A stretch of DNA of 64,000 nt from Pseudomonadota bacterium (GCA_023388075.1 JAEWGX010000085.1:7963-71962); one strand, 5' to 3'. Counted from the stretch's first letter, positions 23,938 through 36,691 are shown. Notes: generated from the sequence alone by a model not told the origin. A program made the numbers and translations.

Positions 23938-25390
23938 CTTTCTGCGTGCCGGACCGGCCCGCCCTGACGCTGCGCGCCGTCGAGCTGCGCACCGTGAACA
24001 GGTGGGCGCGCCGCCAGCTTCGCAGCAGCTCGCGGCGCGCCTTGAACGCAAGCCAGACCAGCAGCACGAGCGCGGTCGGCTCCACGAAGGGCTCGACACC
24101 GATCGCCAGCGCGAGACCGCCGCAGAGCACCACGAAGAAGAGCAGCCTGCTGGTTCCCGTCTCCTCGTCGTTGTACTGACCGTTGACGCGGTACCCGAGG
24201 TACGGAACCCAACGCGACAGGACGTGCGCCAGTAACGCCAGGGCGCCGACGATCGTCACGCTCACGACCGCCGCAAAGGACAACGCCCTGAGCGACTGCA
24301 GCCCCGCGAACAACCAGATCCGGGTTCGCTCGTCGGTGACGTTGTAGAGCCGAAACCAGAAGAAGGTGAGTACCAGCACGGCGGACCAGGCCAGCAGATC
24401 CCATACACCCATTGCCAGCGGCCAATGCAACAGCACCAGGCCCGCGACGCCGCAGCCCGCTGCCCAGGCCCAGGGCAGAGTCGCGGAGATACGCACCTTC
24501 CCCTCGTGGAACTGCCTGGTCAGGTTCGGCTTGCTCTCGTAACGGGCACCGATGAGGTCGTTGTGCACGTAGCCGGTTTCGTAGATGGCCCAGAACGACA
24601 CGGACAGGAGCGCGAGCCCCGCGACGTGTGGCGCGGTTTCCAGCGCGAACGGAATGCTCGCGAGAACCCAGATCGAGAAGTCGTCGCTGATGATGGACCG
24701 GTAGATGTAGCGCATTCCCGGGCGCTTGACCCGCGAGGTGTAGAGACCAGGCAGGTAGATGTCGTGGAAGGCCTCGAGAAACCGGGCCTCCGGCCAGGTC
24801 ACGCGCATCGGGTGCCCGCAGGCCTCGAGCAGGTCCCGGTCGTCCAGGGAGTCGGTGACGAGCAGCGCATCGCGTACCTGCGCCTCGCCGATCGCCTTGG
24901 CCACCAGCGCACGCTTGCCCTCGCGGCGATCACTGAAACGCCACGGGCTCATCGCGACCAGGGGCAGGTGGCCAAGTCCCATCGCGGCCACGAGCGGGGC
25001 CACGACCGGCCGGAAGCCGAGCGTCACGATGGCCGGGGGCTCGACGCAGGTTCGCAGCGCATCGACCAGGGGCCGGTTGACGTAGTCCCGGCCCAGCCGA
25101 CGCGCCTTGCCGCGCCAGGTCCAGAGCGACCAGGGCATGAAGATGCAGATGCACGCCACCCGCCATACGTCCCGGGTCCCAGCGCCGCCGGTGAAGCGCC
25201 AGGGTCGCAACAGCTCCAACAGCTTGATCAACAGGAACGCGAACAGCGCCGGCCGCGCGCTGCCGATGAAGTCCTCGGTCGAATTGCGCAGGTACAGTGT
25301 TTCATCCAGGTCGACCAGGACCCTGCCGCGGTGGTTCTCCAGCGCAAGCAATGCATCCGCCGGGCTGGAGTCGAATGAATCAGGTGACAT
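23927..25390 (-). CDS. HAD-like domain fused to a polytopic membrane domain, function unknown
   Basis: A 487-residue protein. The N-terminal ~220 residues look like a HAD phosphohydrolase: motif I DLDETLYL with Asp27 and Asp29, and motif IV TDSLDDRD. The C-terminal half has about six to seven hydrophobic segments and a polar loop with YVHNDLIGARYESKPN. The layout (HAD followed by membrane helices) recalls HAD-UbiA prenyltransferase fusions, and HNDLIGARYE could be a degenerate form of the NDxxDxxxD prenyl-diphosphate motif, but the aspartates are not conserved. I cannot assign a function. The ATG at 25390 is preceded by GAGGGGG at 8 bases. Confidence 0.65.
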   Translation of the reverse strand: MSPDSFDSSPADALLALENHRGRVLVDLDETLYLRNSTEDFIGSARPALFAFLLIKLLELLRPWRFTGGAGTRDVWRVACICIFMPWSLWTWRGKARRLGRDYVNRPLVDALRTCVEPPAIVTLGFRPVVAPLVAAMGLGHLPLVAMSPWRFSDRREGKRALVAKAIGEAQVRDALLVTDSLDDRDLLEACGHPMRVTWPEARFLEAFHDIYLPGLYTSRVKRPGMRYIYRSIISDDFSIWVLASIPFALETAPHVAGLALLSVSFWAIYETGYVHNDLIGARYESKPNLTRQFHEGKVRISATLPWAWAAGCGVAGLVLLHWPLAMGVWDLLAWSAVLVLTFFWFRLYNVTDERTRIWLFAGLQSLRALSFAAVVSVTIVGALALLAHVLSRWVPYLGYRVNGQYNDEETGTSRLLFFVVLCGGLALAIGVEPFVEPTALVLLVWLAFKARRELLRSWRRAHLFTVRSSTARSVRAGRSGTQKAAG

Positions 25391-25458
25391 GGGGAAGACC
25401 CCCTCGTGAGACAGGCGCGGGCCAGGAAACGGAGCCGGAACGCAGAGCAGTGATGGAC

Positions 25459-25474
25459 CTCGCCGTACGGCGAG
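25459..25474. promoter_or_regulatory. Perfect 16-base palindrome upstream of the HAD/membrane gene
   Basis: CTCGCCGTACGGCGAG is a perfect palindrome, 69 bases upstream of the ATG at 25390, in the 243-base gap after the dehydratase gene. Its position and symmetry fit an operator for a dimeric regulator; as RNA it would also form a hairpin with no real loop, which makes the DNA-site reading more likely. Confidence 0.35.
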
Positions 25475-25633
25475 AAGACGACGGATCATAGCCAGCGAGT
25501 GGCCGGATAACGTCAATCGAATCTGGCGAGATGCGACAATTTGTACGTTCGGCGCAACGGGACGCCGGCCGGCGATACGCCGGTGGCCGACGGAACGCGT
25601 GAGGGATCAGCGTCCGCCGGCGGTTGCACGGGC

Positions 25634-27427
25634 TCAGTGGTTGTCGCGCGGCAAGCCCTTCGTCTCGGCGACCCGCTGGTACTTGATCGCGAAGTCCAGG
25701 CATGCACCGGTCTGCAACTGCCCGACCGTCATGCGCTGCAGCTCCTGCCACGGGGTCTGGCTCTCCAGCACCGACGGCTTCCACGCCTTGCGGCGCCGCG
25801 CCAGCTCGTCGTCCGGGATCAGGATGTCGGCGGTGCGCTTGCCGAGATCGATGCGCACGCGGTCGCCGGTCTGCAGCAGCGCGAGGCCACCGCCCACGGC
25901 CGACTCCGGCGATGCGTTCAGGATCGAAGGGCTGCCGGAGGTGCCGGACTGGCGGCCGTCGCCGATGCAGGGAAGCATGGTGATGCCCTGCTTGACCAGC
26001 GCGTCGGGCGGCAGCATGTTCACCACCTCCGCCGCACCCGGATAGCCGATCGGACCGACTCCGCGGATGAACAGCATGCAATCGGCGTCGATCTCGAGCG
26101 AAGGGTCGTTGATGCGGTGGTGGTAGTCCTCCGGACCTTCGAACACGATCGCCCGGCCCTCGAAGGCACCGGGGTCCTTCGGGTTCTCCAGGTAGCGTGC
26201 GCGGAACTCCGGCGAGATCACCGAGGTCTTCATGACCGCCGACTCGAACAGGTTGCCGGACAGCACGGCGAAGCCGGCCTCGTGCAGCATCGGTTCGCCG
26301 TAGGGCTTGATGACGCGGCGATCGGTGGCTGCGGTGTTCTCGTAGTTCTCGCCGACGCTGCGGCCGTTGACGGTGAGCGCGTCGGCGTGGAGCTTGCCGG
26401 CCTTCAACAGCTCGTGCATCACCGCGGGAACGCCGCCGGCACGGTGAAACTCCTCGCCGAGGTACTCGCCCGCGGGCATCACGTTGCAGAGCAGCGGGAT
26501 GTCGTAGCCCACGCGGTCCCACTCGCGGATGTCGAGCTCCACGCCGGCGTGCCGGGCGATCGCGGTGACGTGCGGCGGGCAGTTGGTGGAGGCGCCCAGC
26601 GCGCTGGCCGCGACGATCGCGTTCTCGAAGGCGGCCCGCGTGAGGATCTTCGACGGCCGCAGGTCCTCGTTCACCATCTCGACGATGCGCCGGCCGGTGA
26701 AGTAGGCCATCTGCGGCCGCTCGCGATACGGCGCCGGAATGGAGGCGCAGCCCGGCAGCGACATGCCGAGGGCTTCGGCCACGCTGTTCATGGACAGCGC
26801 GGTGCCCATGGTGTTGCAGTGGCCGACCGACGGCGCGGCCGCGGCCACCATCTCAAGGAACTCGGCGTAGTCGATCCGGCCCGCCGCGAGCTCCTGGCGC
26901 GCGAACCAGACGACCGTGCCCGAGCCGGCGAGCCCGCCGCCGTAATAGCCATTCAGCATCGGCCCGCCCGACAGGACGATCGCGGGGATGTCGACCGTGG
27001 CCGCGCCCATGATCATCGCCGGCGTGGTCTTGTCGCAGCCGGTGGTGAGCACCACCCCGTCCATGTAGTAGCCGTACAGGCATTCCACCAGGCTCAGGTA
27101 GGCAAGGTTCCGATCGAGCGCCGCGGTGGGGCGCTTGCCGGTCTCCTGGATCGGGTGGACCGGGAACTCGATCGGGATGCCGCCGGCATCACGGATGCCG
27201 TCGCGCACGCGCTGCGCGAGCTCGAGGTGATGCCGGTTGCACGGCGACAGGTCGCTACCGGTCTGCGCGATGCCGATCACCGGACGGTTGCTGCGATGCA
27301 GCTCGTCGAGTGTCAAGCCGAAGTTCATCTGGCGCTCGAGGTAGAGCGCGGTCATGCCGGGATTGTCGGGATTGTCGAACCAGGCGCGGGATCGCAAGGT
27401 TCGCTTGGGCTTGGTGTCGCTGGTCAT
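25634..27427 (-). CDS. IlvD/Edd family dehydratase, L-arabonate dehydratase-like
   Basis: A 597-residue iron-sulfur dehydratase. The three cluster-binding cysteines are visible: Cys63 in GSDLSPCN, Cys131 in TTGCDKTTP and Cys204 in VGHCNTMGT. The opening [26 protein letters not shown] is, from memory, typical of sugar-acid dehydratases such as L-arabonate or D-xylonate dehydratase rather than of dihydroxy-acid dehydratase in isoleucine/valine synthesis. These convert an aldonate into a 2-keto-3-deoxy acid. No sugar dehydrogenase or aldolase genes are adjacent, so the substrate stays open. Start ATG at 27427; a GTG 14 codons upstream is possible. It lies 53 bases behind the AceE-type gene on the same strand. 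Confidence 0.88.
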   Translation of the reverse strand: MTSDTKPKRTLRSRAWFDNPDNPGMTALYLERQMNFGLTLDELHRSNRPVIGIAQTGSDLSPCNRHHLELAQRVRDGIRDAGGIPIEFPVHPIQETGKRPTAALDRNLAYLSLVECLYGYYMDGVVLTTGCDKTTPAMIMGAATVDIPAIVLSGGPMLNGYYGGGLAGSGTVVWFARQELAAGRIDYAEFLEMVAAAAPSVGHCNTMGTALSMNSVAEALGMSLPGCASIPAPYRERPQMAYFTGRRIVEMVNEDLRPSKILTRAAFENAIVAASALGASTNCPPHVTAIARHAGVELDIREWDRVGYDIPLLCNVMPAGEYLGEEFHRAGGVPAVMHELLKAGKLHADALTVNGRSVGENYENTAATDRRVIKPYGEPMLHEAGFAVLSGNLFESAVMKTSVISPEFRARYLENPKDPGAFEGRAIVFEGPEDYHHRINDPSLEIDADCMLFIRGVGPIGYPGAAEVVNMLPPDALVKQGITMLPCIGDGRQSGTSGSPSILNASPESAVGGGLALLQTGDRVRIDLGKRTADILIPDDELARRRKAWKPSVLESQTPWQELQRMTVGQLQTGACLDFAIKYQRVAETKGLPRDNH

Positions 27428-27480
27428 GTCGGAGCGGTCGAAAGGGTTCGCGCGGCCGGAGGGACGCACAGTGCGGCAGT

Positions 27481-30324
<2,844 letters not shown>

Positions 30325-30452
30325 GGCGGTACGGGAAAGGAACGCTTCATCCCGATTATCGGCCGGTTCCCCGCTCATGAAATGCCGAAGTGCGCGAGAA
30401 TGGCTGTTCCGCCGGCACGAAATGCCGCCACTGGCTCCAGCACGAGCACGAC

Positions 30453-30929
30453 ATGCCGAGTCAACCGATAGATCTGGATACGACCGATCTCAAGATCCTC
30501 GCCGCCCTGCAGCGCGACGCCTCCCTCACCAACGTCGAGCTGGCCCGGCGGGTGCACCTCTCGCCGTCGCCCTGCCTCGCCCGGGTCAAGGCGCTGCGCC
30601 GCGCCGGCGTCATCCGGCGCTTCGTGGCGCTGGTGGACCCGGAGGCGGTCGGCCTCGGCGTGTCGGTCTTCATCTCGATCAGCCTGCGCGAGCAGAACAC
30701 CGCCGCGCTCGCGGTCTTCGAGCGGCACATCGAGGCCTGCGACGAGGTCATGGAGTGCTACCTCATGACCGGGGACGCGGACTACCTGCTGCGGGTGGTG
30801 GTGCCGGACATCCGCGCGCTGGAGCGGCTGGTGCTGGACCGCCTCTCTCCGATTCCCGGCGTGGAAAAGATCCGCTCGAGCTTCACGCTGAAGCAGGTGC
30901 GCTACAAGACCGAGCTGCCCCTGCCCTAG
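30453..30929 (+). CDS. Lrp/AsnC family transcriptional regulator
   Basis: A 158-residue Lrp-type regulator. An N-terminal winged helix-turn-helix (about 8-60: [20 protein letters not shown] and [19 protein letters not shown]) is followed by an AsnC ligand-binding domain with [17 protein letters not shown] and a C-terminal [10 protein letters not shown]. The [14 protein letters not shown] form is typical of amino acid-sensing members. It is divergent from the AceE-type E1 gene across 128 bases in which GAAATGCCG occurs twice (near 30379 and 30419), a possible operator repeat. It probably controls the E1 gene in response to an amino acid. Confidence 0.88.
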   Translation: MPSQPIDLDTTDLKILAALQRDASLTNVELARRVHLSPSPCLARVKALRRAGVIRRFVALVDPEAVGLGVSVFISISLREQNTAALAVFERHIEACDEVMECYLMTGDADYLLRVVVPDIRALERLVLDRLSPIPGVEKIRSSFTLKQVRYKTELPLP

Positions 30930-30998
30930 AGACTGTCCCGGGCCGCCTCCCTGCCAGCCGCGCCCGCCAATGCGTCGGCCGGCCGCGGACGGACCCGC

Positions 30999-31013
30999 GG
31001 CGGGCCGCCCGCC
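30999..31013 (+). terminator. Short stem-loop after the Lrp gene
   Basis: GGCGGG (30999-31004) pairs with CCCGCC (31008-31013) over a 3-base loop, 70 bases past the stop of the regulator, in the 219-base gap before pilB. No T-run follows. The rest of this gap is GC-rich and shows nothing else I can assign. Confidence 0.25.
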
Positions 31014-31148
31014 ACCAGTGGGATCTCGCGACGCACGCCGCCGTTCATAGCCGCGGGCCGCCCGTTCGGCCGGCGCATTCGCGCCACCCCATGCCGGCGC
31101 GCACGGAACCGTTCAAACTCCATCCGCGAACAAGCGTCGAGGATATCC

Positions 31149-32897
31149 GTGTCCGTCAACACCGCGCATCCGACCAGGCCGGAGCGAACAGAGAAGGGGG
31201 AGCCCGTCGTGCTGCCGGGGCTCGCGCGTGCGCTCGTGCAGCATCAGATGCTGCGCATCGACCAGGCGCTGGCCATCCACCAGAAGGCCCAGGCAGCCGA
31301 GCACGAGAGCTTCGTCGACGAGCTGGTGGCGAGCAACGCCATCGCTTCGGCCAAGCTCGCCCGGTTCCTCTCCGAGACCTTCGGCATGCCGCTGATGGAC
31401 GTGCAGGCGCTCGATGTCTCGATCCTGCCGACCGAGCTGATCGACCGCAAGCTGCTGGCCGAGACCCGGATCGTGCCGCTGGTCAAGCGCGGCAACCGGC
31501 TCTCGGTGCTGCTGTCGGATCCGACCGACCACGCCGCGATCGACCGGGTCAAGTTCCAGCAACAGGCCTCGATCGATGCGGTCGTGGTCGAGCACGACAA
31601 GCTGCGCAAGCTGCTCGACAAGCTGGGCCAGAGCGCCGCCGACAAGCTCTCCGACATGGTCGGCGACGCGCTCGACATCGAGATGACCGGCGACGAGGCC
31701 GGGCCGGTGGTCGAGGACAGCTCCGAGGTCGACGACGCGCCGGTCGTCAAGTTCCTGCAGAAGGTGCTGATGGACGCGATCCAGGCCGGCGCCTCGGACA
31801 TCCACTTCGAGCCCTACGAGAAGTTCTACCGCATCCGGCTGCGGATCGACGGCGAGCTGCGCGAGTTCGCCCAGCCGCCGCTCGCGATCAAGGAGAAGCT
31901 CGCCTCGCGGATCAAGGTGATCTCGCGCCTCGACATCTCCGAGAAGCGGGTGCCGCAGGACGGCCGGATGAAGCTGGTGATCTCCAGCAACCGCGCCATC
32001 GACTTCCGGGTCTCCACCCTGCCGACGCTCTTCGGCGAGAAGATCGTCATGCGGATCCTTGACCCCTCCTCGGCGCGCCTGGGCATCGACGCCCTCGGCT
32101 ACGAGCCGGAGCAGAAGGCGGTCCTGCTCGATGCGATCTCGCGGCCGTACGGGATGGTGCTCGTCACCGGCCCTACCGGCTCCGGCAAGACGGTGTCGCT
32201 CTACACCTGCCTCAACATCCTGAACCAGCCGGGCGTCAACATCGCCACGGCCGAGGATCCGTCGGAGATCAACCTGCCGGGCATCAACCAGGTCAACGTC
32301 AACGACAAGGCCGGCCTCACGTTCGCCGCCGCGCTGAAGTCGTTCCTGCGGCAGGATCCGGACATCATCATGGTGGGCGAGATCCGCGACCTCGAGACCG
32401 CCGACATCGCGATCAAGGCGGCCCAGACCGGCCACATGGTCATGTCGACGCTGCACACCAACGATGCGCCGACCACGCTGACCCGCCTGATGAACATGGG
32501 TGTCGCGCCGTTCAACATCGCCTCGTCGGTGATCCTCATCACCGCGCAGCGGCTGGTCAGGCGCCTGTGCACCTGCAAGGACGAGGGCCCGCTCGACGAG
32601 GACGCGCTGCTGGCCGCCGGCTTCAGCGAGGAGGATGTCGACGGAAGCTGGAAGCCGATGCGCCCGGTGGGCTGCGAGCGCTGCAACGGCTCGGGCTTCA
32701 AGGGCCGCGTCGGCATTTACCAGGTGATGCCGAACACCGAGGAGATCCAGCGGATCATCCTCGCGAGCGGCAACGCGATGGAGATCGCCGCCCAGGCCCG
32801 CAAGGAAGGCGTGAAGGACCTGCGCGAATCCGGCCTGCTCAAGGCCAAGCAGGGACTCACCACCATCGAGGAAGTCCTCGGTGCGACGAACGAGTAG
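31149..32897 (+). CDS. pilB: Type IV pilus assembly ATPase PilB
   Basis: A 582-residue GspE/PilB hexameric ATPase powering pilus extension at the inner face of the membrane. It has an N-terminal N1/MshEN-type domain, an N2 linker, then Walker A GPTGSGKT with Lys347, the Asp box and AEDPSEINLPG, Walker B DPDIIMVGEIRD, and the His box STLHTNDAPTT. The C-terminal zinc tetracysteine is present (CTCKDEG and CERCNGSG). The GTG at 31149 is preceded by GAGGA at 5 bases. It leads the pilB-pilC-pilD run; no pilin gene is in the window. Confidence 0.95.
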   Translation: MSVNTAHPTRPERTEKGEPVVLPGLARALVQHQMLRIDQALAIHQKAQAAEHESFVDELVASNAIASAKLARFLSETFGMPLMDVQALDVSILPTELIDRKLLAETRIVPLVKRGNRLSVLLSDPTDHAAIDRVKFQQQASIDAVVVEHDKLRKLLDKLGQSAADKLSDMVGDALDIEMTGDEAGPVVEDSSEVDDAPVVKFLQKVLMDAIQAGASDIHFEPYEKFYRIRLRIDGELREFAQPPLAIKEKLASRIKVISRLDISEKRVPQDGRMKLVISSNRAIDFRVSTLPTLFGEKIVMRILDPSSARLGIDALGYEPEQKAVLLDAISRPYGMVLVTGPTGSGKTVSLYTCLNILNQPGVNIATAEDPSEINLPGINQVNVNDKAGLTFAAALKSFLRQDPDIIMVGEIRDLETADIAIKAAQTGHMVMSTLHTNDAPTTLTRLMNMGVAPFNIASSVILITAQRLVRRLCTCKDEGPLDEDALLAAGFSEEDVDGSWKPMRPVGCERCNGSGFKGRVGIYQVMPNTEEIQRIILASGNAMEIAAQARKEGVKDLRESGLLKAKQGLTTIEEVLGATNE

Positions 32898-32938
32898 GGC
32901 CTGTGAGCCACAGGTCGCCATGTTGACTGGAGCCGCTG

Positions 32939-34174
32939 ATGGTCGCCAAAGCACTTCCCCCGAGCGCTAAACACAAGGTCAAGGAGTCCACCTACGCGTG
33001 GGAAGGGCGGGACCGCGCCGGCAAGACCCTTCGCGGCGAGACGCGGGCAAGCGGAGAGACCATCGTCATCAGCGCCCTGCGCCGCCAGGGCATCGTGGTC
33101 ACCAAGATCAAGAAGCAGCGCTACAAGGCGCGCCGCGGCAAGATCAAGGACAGCGACATCGCCCTGTTCACGCGCCAACTCGCCACCATGATGAAGGCCG
33201 GCGTGCCGCTGCTGCAGGCCTTCGACATCGTGGCCAAGGGCACGGACAACGGCGCGGTGGCGAAGCTCTTCACCGACATCAAGGGCGACGTCGAGACCGG
33301 CACGTCGCTGTCGCGCGCCTTCCGAAAGTACCCGCTCTATTTCGACAGCCTCTACTGCAACCTGGTGGGCGCGGGCGAGCAGGCCGGCATCCTCGACGAC
33401 CTGCTGGACCGGCTGGCCGTCTACAAGGAGAAGATGCAGGCCATCAAGGGCAAGATCAAGTCGGCCCTCTTCTACCCCATCTCGGTGCTGGTGGTCGCGT
33501 TCGTGGTGGTCGCGGTCATCATGCTGTTCGTCGTCCCGGCCTTCAAGAGCGTGTTCTCCAGCTTCGGCGCGGACCTGCCCGGTCCGACCCTGATGGTGAT
33601 GGCGATCTCCGACGTGTTCGTGGAGTACTGGTACCTGATCTTCGGCGGCATCGGCCTCACCTTCTACTTCTTCATGCAGGCCTGGCGGCGCTCGCCTCGC
33701 ATGCAGATGGTGATGGACCGGATGCTGCTCCGGCTGCCGATCTTCGGGCCGGTGATGAAGAAGGCGACGGTGGCGCGGTGGCTGCGCACGCTCTCCACCA
33801 TGTTCGCCGCCGGCGTTCCGCTGGTCGAGGCGCTGGACTCGGTGGGCGGCGCCTCCGGCAACCACGTCTACCTGATGGCGACCAAGAAGATACAGCAGGA
33901 GGTGTCCACCGGCACCAACCTCACGGTTTCGATGCAGAATGCGAACGTGTTCCCCAACATGGTCCTGCAGATGGCCGCGATCGGCGAGGAATCGGGCTCG
34001 CTCGATTCCATGCTCGGCAAGGCCGCGGACATCTACGAGCGCGAAGTGGACGACGCCGTCGAGAGCCTGTCCTCGCTGATGGAGCCCCTCATCATGGTGG
34101 TGCTGGGCACGCTGATCGGCGGCCTGGTGGTCGCCATGTACCTGCCGATCTTCAAGCTCGGCCAGGTCGTCTAG
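32939..34174 (+). CDS. pilC: Type IV pilus inner-membrane platform protein PilC
   Basis: A 411-residue polytopic protein of the GspF/PilC family. It has two repeated helical cytoplasmic domains (about 70-190 with FTRQLATMMKAGVPLLQAF, and about 270-390 with WLRTLSTMFAAGVPLVEAL), each followed by membrane segments. The LVGAGEQAGILDDLLDRL and AAIGEESGSLDSMLGKAA pair is the family signature. It couples PilB rotation to pilin insertion. It starts 41 bases after pilB and is 19 bases before pilD. Confidence 0.96.
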   Translation: MVAKALPPSAKHKVKESTYAWEGRDRAGKTLRGETRASGETIVISALRRQGIVVTKIKKQRYKARRGKIKDSDIALFTRQLATMMKAGVPLLQAFDIVAKGTDNGAVAKLFTDIKGDVETGTSLSRAFRKYPLYFDSLYCNLVGAGEQAGILDDLLDRLAVYKEKMQAIKGKIKSALFYPISVLVVAFVVVAVIMLFVVPAFKSVFSSFGADLPGPTLMVMAISDVFVEYWYLIFGGIGLTFYFFMQAWRRSPRMQMVMDRMLLRLPIFGPVMKKATVARWLRTLSTMFAAGVPLVEALDSVGGASGNHVYLMATKKIQQEVSTGTNLTVSMQNANVFPNMVLQMAAIGEESGSLDSMLGKAADIYEREVDDAVESLSSLMEPLIMVVLGTLIGGLVVAMYLPIFKLGQVV

Positions 34175-34193
34175 ACGCGACGCGGGAGGTGGC

Positions 34194-35096
34194 TTGAGCG
34201 GCGTCGCGGAGCATTTCTGGGTGACACCCGGGCTCACTCTCGCCTGCGCCGCCGTCTTCGGGCTGCTGGTCGGCAGCTTCCTCAATGTCGTCATCCACCG
34301 CCTGCCGCGCATGATGCAGGCCCAGTGGGAGGCGGAGGCCGAGGAGATCGCGGCACAGCGCGCGGTCGAGCCGGCACCGGCGGGCCACCCCGCGCCATCG
34401 CCCGCGCTGCCGACGGAGCCCTTCAACCTGGTGGTGCCGCGATCGCGTTGCCCGCATTGCGGACACCAGATCAGCGCGCTGGAGAACATTCCGGTGCTTT
34501 CGTGGCTCGTGCTGCGCGGCCGCTGCTCGGCCTGCAGCGCGCCGATCTCGCCGCGCTATCCCCTGGTGGAGCTCGCCGCCGGCCTGCTCTGCTTCGCCGC
34601 GATCTGGCGCTACGGCCTCACGCTGCCGGGGGTGGCGGCCGCAGGGCTCTGCCTCGCGCTGCTCGCGCTGGCATTCATCGACTTCGACACCCAGTTGCTG
34701 CCCGACAGCATCACCCTGCCGTTGCTGTGGGTCGGCCTGCTGCTCAATCTCGACGGCGGCTTCGTGCCGCTGCGGGACGCGGTGATCGGCGCCGCGGCGG
34801 GCTATCTCCTGCTCTGGAGCATCTACTGGGCCTTCCGGCTGCTGACCGGCAAGGAAGGCATGGGCTATGGCGACTTCAAGCTGCTCGCCGCGCTCGGCGC
34901 CTGGTTCGGCTGGCAGGCCATTCCCGCCATCATCCTGCTCGCGTCCGTGGTCGGCGCGCTGGTCGGCATCGGGCTCATGATGTTCTCGCGCCACGGCCGC
35001 GACGTACCCATCCCCTTCGGCCCCTATCTCGCCGGCGCGGGCATGCTCGCCCTCTTCTTCGGCGAGCCCCTGATGGCCCTGTACGGCCTGGGGTAG
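34194..35096 (+). CDS. pilD: Prepilin peptidase/N-methyltransferase PilD
   Basis: A 300-residue membrane aspartyl protease that cleaves the leader of type IV prepilins and methylates the new N-terminus. It shows GLLVGSFLNVVIHRLP, the CPHCG/CSAC zinc pairs of the methylase loop, and the two catalytic aspartates in FIDFDTQLLPD and GYGDFKLLAALGAW. A TTG at 34194 is used as start because GGGAGG lies a few bases upstream. It follows pilC and precedes coaE, the usual betaproteobacterial order. Confidence 0.95.
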   Translation: MSGVAEHFWVTPGLTLACAAVFGLLVGSFLNVVIHRLPRMMQAQWEAEAEEIAAQRAVEPAPAGHPAPSPALPTEPFNLVVPRSRCPHCGHQISALENIPVLSWLVLRGRCSACSAPISPRYPLVELAAGLLCFAAIWRYGLTLPGVAAAGLCLALLALAFIDFDTQLLPDSITLPLLWVGLLLNLDGGFVPLRDAVIGAAAGYLLLWSIYWAFRLLTGKEGMGYGDFKLLAALGAWFGWQAIPAIILLASVVGALVGIGLMMFSRHGRDVPIPFGPYLAGAGMLALFFGEPLMALYGLG

Positions 35097-35182
35097 CCAA
35101 CCGCCGGAGGGCGGAGGCTTCGCTTCCTGCCCGCGGCCGCCCACGCTTCGGCCGTGGCGGCTTCGATGAGACAATCGAGCGC

Positions 35183-35899
35183 ATGAGTGCCGCAGCCAAG
35201 CCGCAGCTCGCGCCCGCACCGACGCAGGCATCCGGGGCGACGCCGCCTGTCTACCGTGTCGCGTTGACCGGCGGGATCGGCAGCGGCAAGAGCACGGTCG
35301 CGGACCGGTTCGTCGCGCGCGGCGCCGTCCTCGTCGATACCGATGCCATCGCGCACACGCTGACCGCGCCAGGCGGCACGGCCATTCCCGTGATTCGGCA
35401 GCGCTTCGGCGACGGCATGATCACCGCGGATGGACGGCTCGACCGGGCGGCGATGCGCGAGCTCGCCTTCGCCGACCCGACTGCGCGCAAGGCGCTCGAG
35501 GCGATCCTGCATCCGATGATCCGCGCCGAGACGCAACGACAGGTGCAGGCGGCGGCCGAGGCCGGGGCCGAGTACGTGATCCTGGCCATCCCGCTGCTGG
35601 TCGAGTCGGGCGACTGGCACGGGCGTGTCGAGCGGGTCGCCGTGGTGGACTGCCCGAGGGAAACGCAGATCTCGCGCGTGATGACGCGCTCGTCGCTCTC
35701 GCGGGAGGAGGTGGAAGCGATCCTGCGCGCGCAGGCGAGCCGCGAGGCTCGGCTCGCGGTGGCCGATGACGTGATCGACAACGGGGGCGAGCTCGCCGCG
35801 CTCGACCCGCAGATCGATGCGCTGCACCGGGAATACGTCGCTCGCGCTCGCGCCGCGCGCCACGGCGGACAAGTCGGGCGCTCGGGCCCGCTTCCCTAG
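35183..35899 (+). CDS. coaE: Dephospho-CoA kinase
   Basis: A 238-residue kinase for the last step of coenzyme A synthesis, phosphorylating the ribose 3'-hydroxyl of dephospho-CoA. The P-loop GGIGSGKST is at 30-38, followed by VLVDTDAIAH, the ILHPMIRAE lid region and IPLLVESG. The first ~24 residues before VYRVALTG are a proline/alanine-rich extension not usual for the family, so a start further in cannot be excluded, although no other start codon is well placed. Confidence 0.93.
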   Translation: MSAAAKPQLAPAPTQASGATPPVYRVALTGGIGSGKSTVADRFVARGAVLVDTDAIAHTLTAPGGTAIPVIRQRFGDGMITADGRLDRAAMRELAFADPTARKALEAILHPMIRAETQRQVQAAAEAGAEYVILAIPLLVESGDWHGRVERVAVVDCPRETQISRVMTRSSLSREEVEAILRAQASREARLAVADDVIDNGGELAALDPQIDALHREYVARARAARHGGQVGRSGPLP

Positions 35900-35935
35900 G
35901 TTTATCATAGGCCGATCCATCGTCCACGTGCCCTG

Positions 35936-36691
35936 ATGATCACCTACGCACATCCGTTCAACGAGAGGATCCGCACGCTGCTCCGGCTAGAGGAGCTGTT
36001 CCGGCGCTTCGAGCGCTTCGCGGCCCGGACCGACGCACTGGACCATCACATCGCGCTCACGACGCTGTTCGAGATCCTGGAGGTCTCGTCGCGCGCGGAC
36101 GTGAAGTCGGACCTGCTCCAGGAGCTGGAGCGCCAGCGCCAGACGCTCACCGCCTTCAAGGACAACCCCAGCGTCTCGCTCGATGCCCTGCAGCACATCC
36201 TCTCGGAGATCGAGGAGGCGTCGGGCATGCTGCAGGCGGCACCGGCGAAGACCGGCAATCACCTGCGCGACAACGAATGGCTGATGAGCGTGCGCAGCCG
36301 CTCCATCATCCCCGGCTGCAGCTTCCAGGTGGACCTGCCCTACTACTACGCCTGGCAGCAGGGCAGCGCGGAGGGCCGGCAGCGCGACATCTTCGAGTGG
36401 GCGCAGCCCTTCAGGCCGCTGCACGACTGCCTCAACATCGTGCTGCGGCTGCTGCGGGAATCCGCCCAGCGCAGCAAGGTCTCCACCCAGGCCGGCAGCT
36501 ACCAGCAGCAGCTCGGCGGCAAGACCTACCACCTGGCGCAGATCCGCATCGACGAGAAGGTCGGCGCGGTGCCGGAATTCTCCGCCAACAAGTACATGCT
36601 CTGGATCCGCTTCGGAAGGCTCGACAAGGACTTCAAGACGAGGCCGTTCGAGGGCAACGTGGATTTCGAGCTGAGCTTGTGCAACCTGTAG
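35936..36691 (+). CDS. zapD: Cell division protein ZapD
   Basis: A 251-residue FtsZ-associated protein that cross-links FtsZ filaments. It begins YAHPFNERIRTLLRLE and contains GNHLRDNEWLMSVRSR, CSFQVDLPYYYAWQ and the C-terminal FEGNVDFELSLCNL, all typical of ZapD (YacF). It lies between coaE and yacG, the classical neighbourhood. Its stop overlaps the yacG start by 13 bases. Confidence 0.96.
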   Translation: MITYAHPFNERIRTLLRLEELFRRFERFAARTDALDHHIALTTLFEILEVSSRADVKSDLLQELERQRQTLTAFKDNPSVSLDALQHILSEIEEASGMLQAAPAKTGNHLRDNEWLMSVRSRSIIPGCSFQVDLPYYYAWQQGSAEGRQRDIFEWAQPFRPLHDCLNIVLRLLRESAQRSKVSTQAGSYQQQLGGKTYHLAQIRIDEKVGAVPEFSANKYMLWIRFGRLDKDFKTRPFEGNVDFELSLCNL

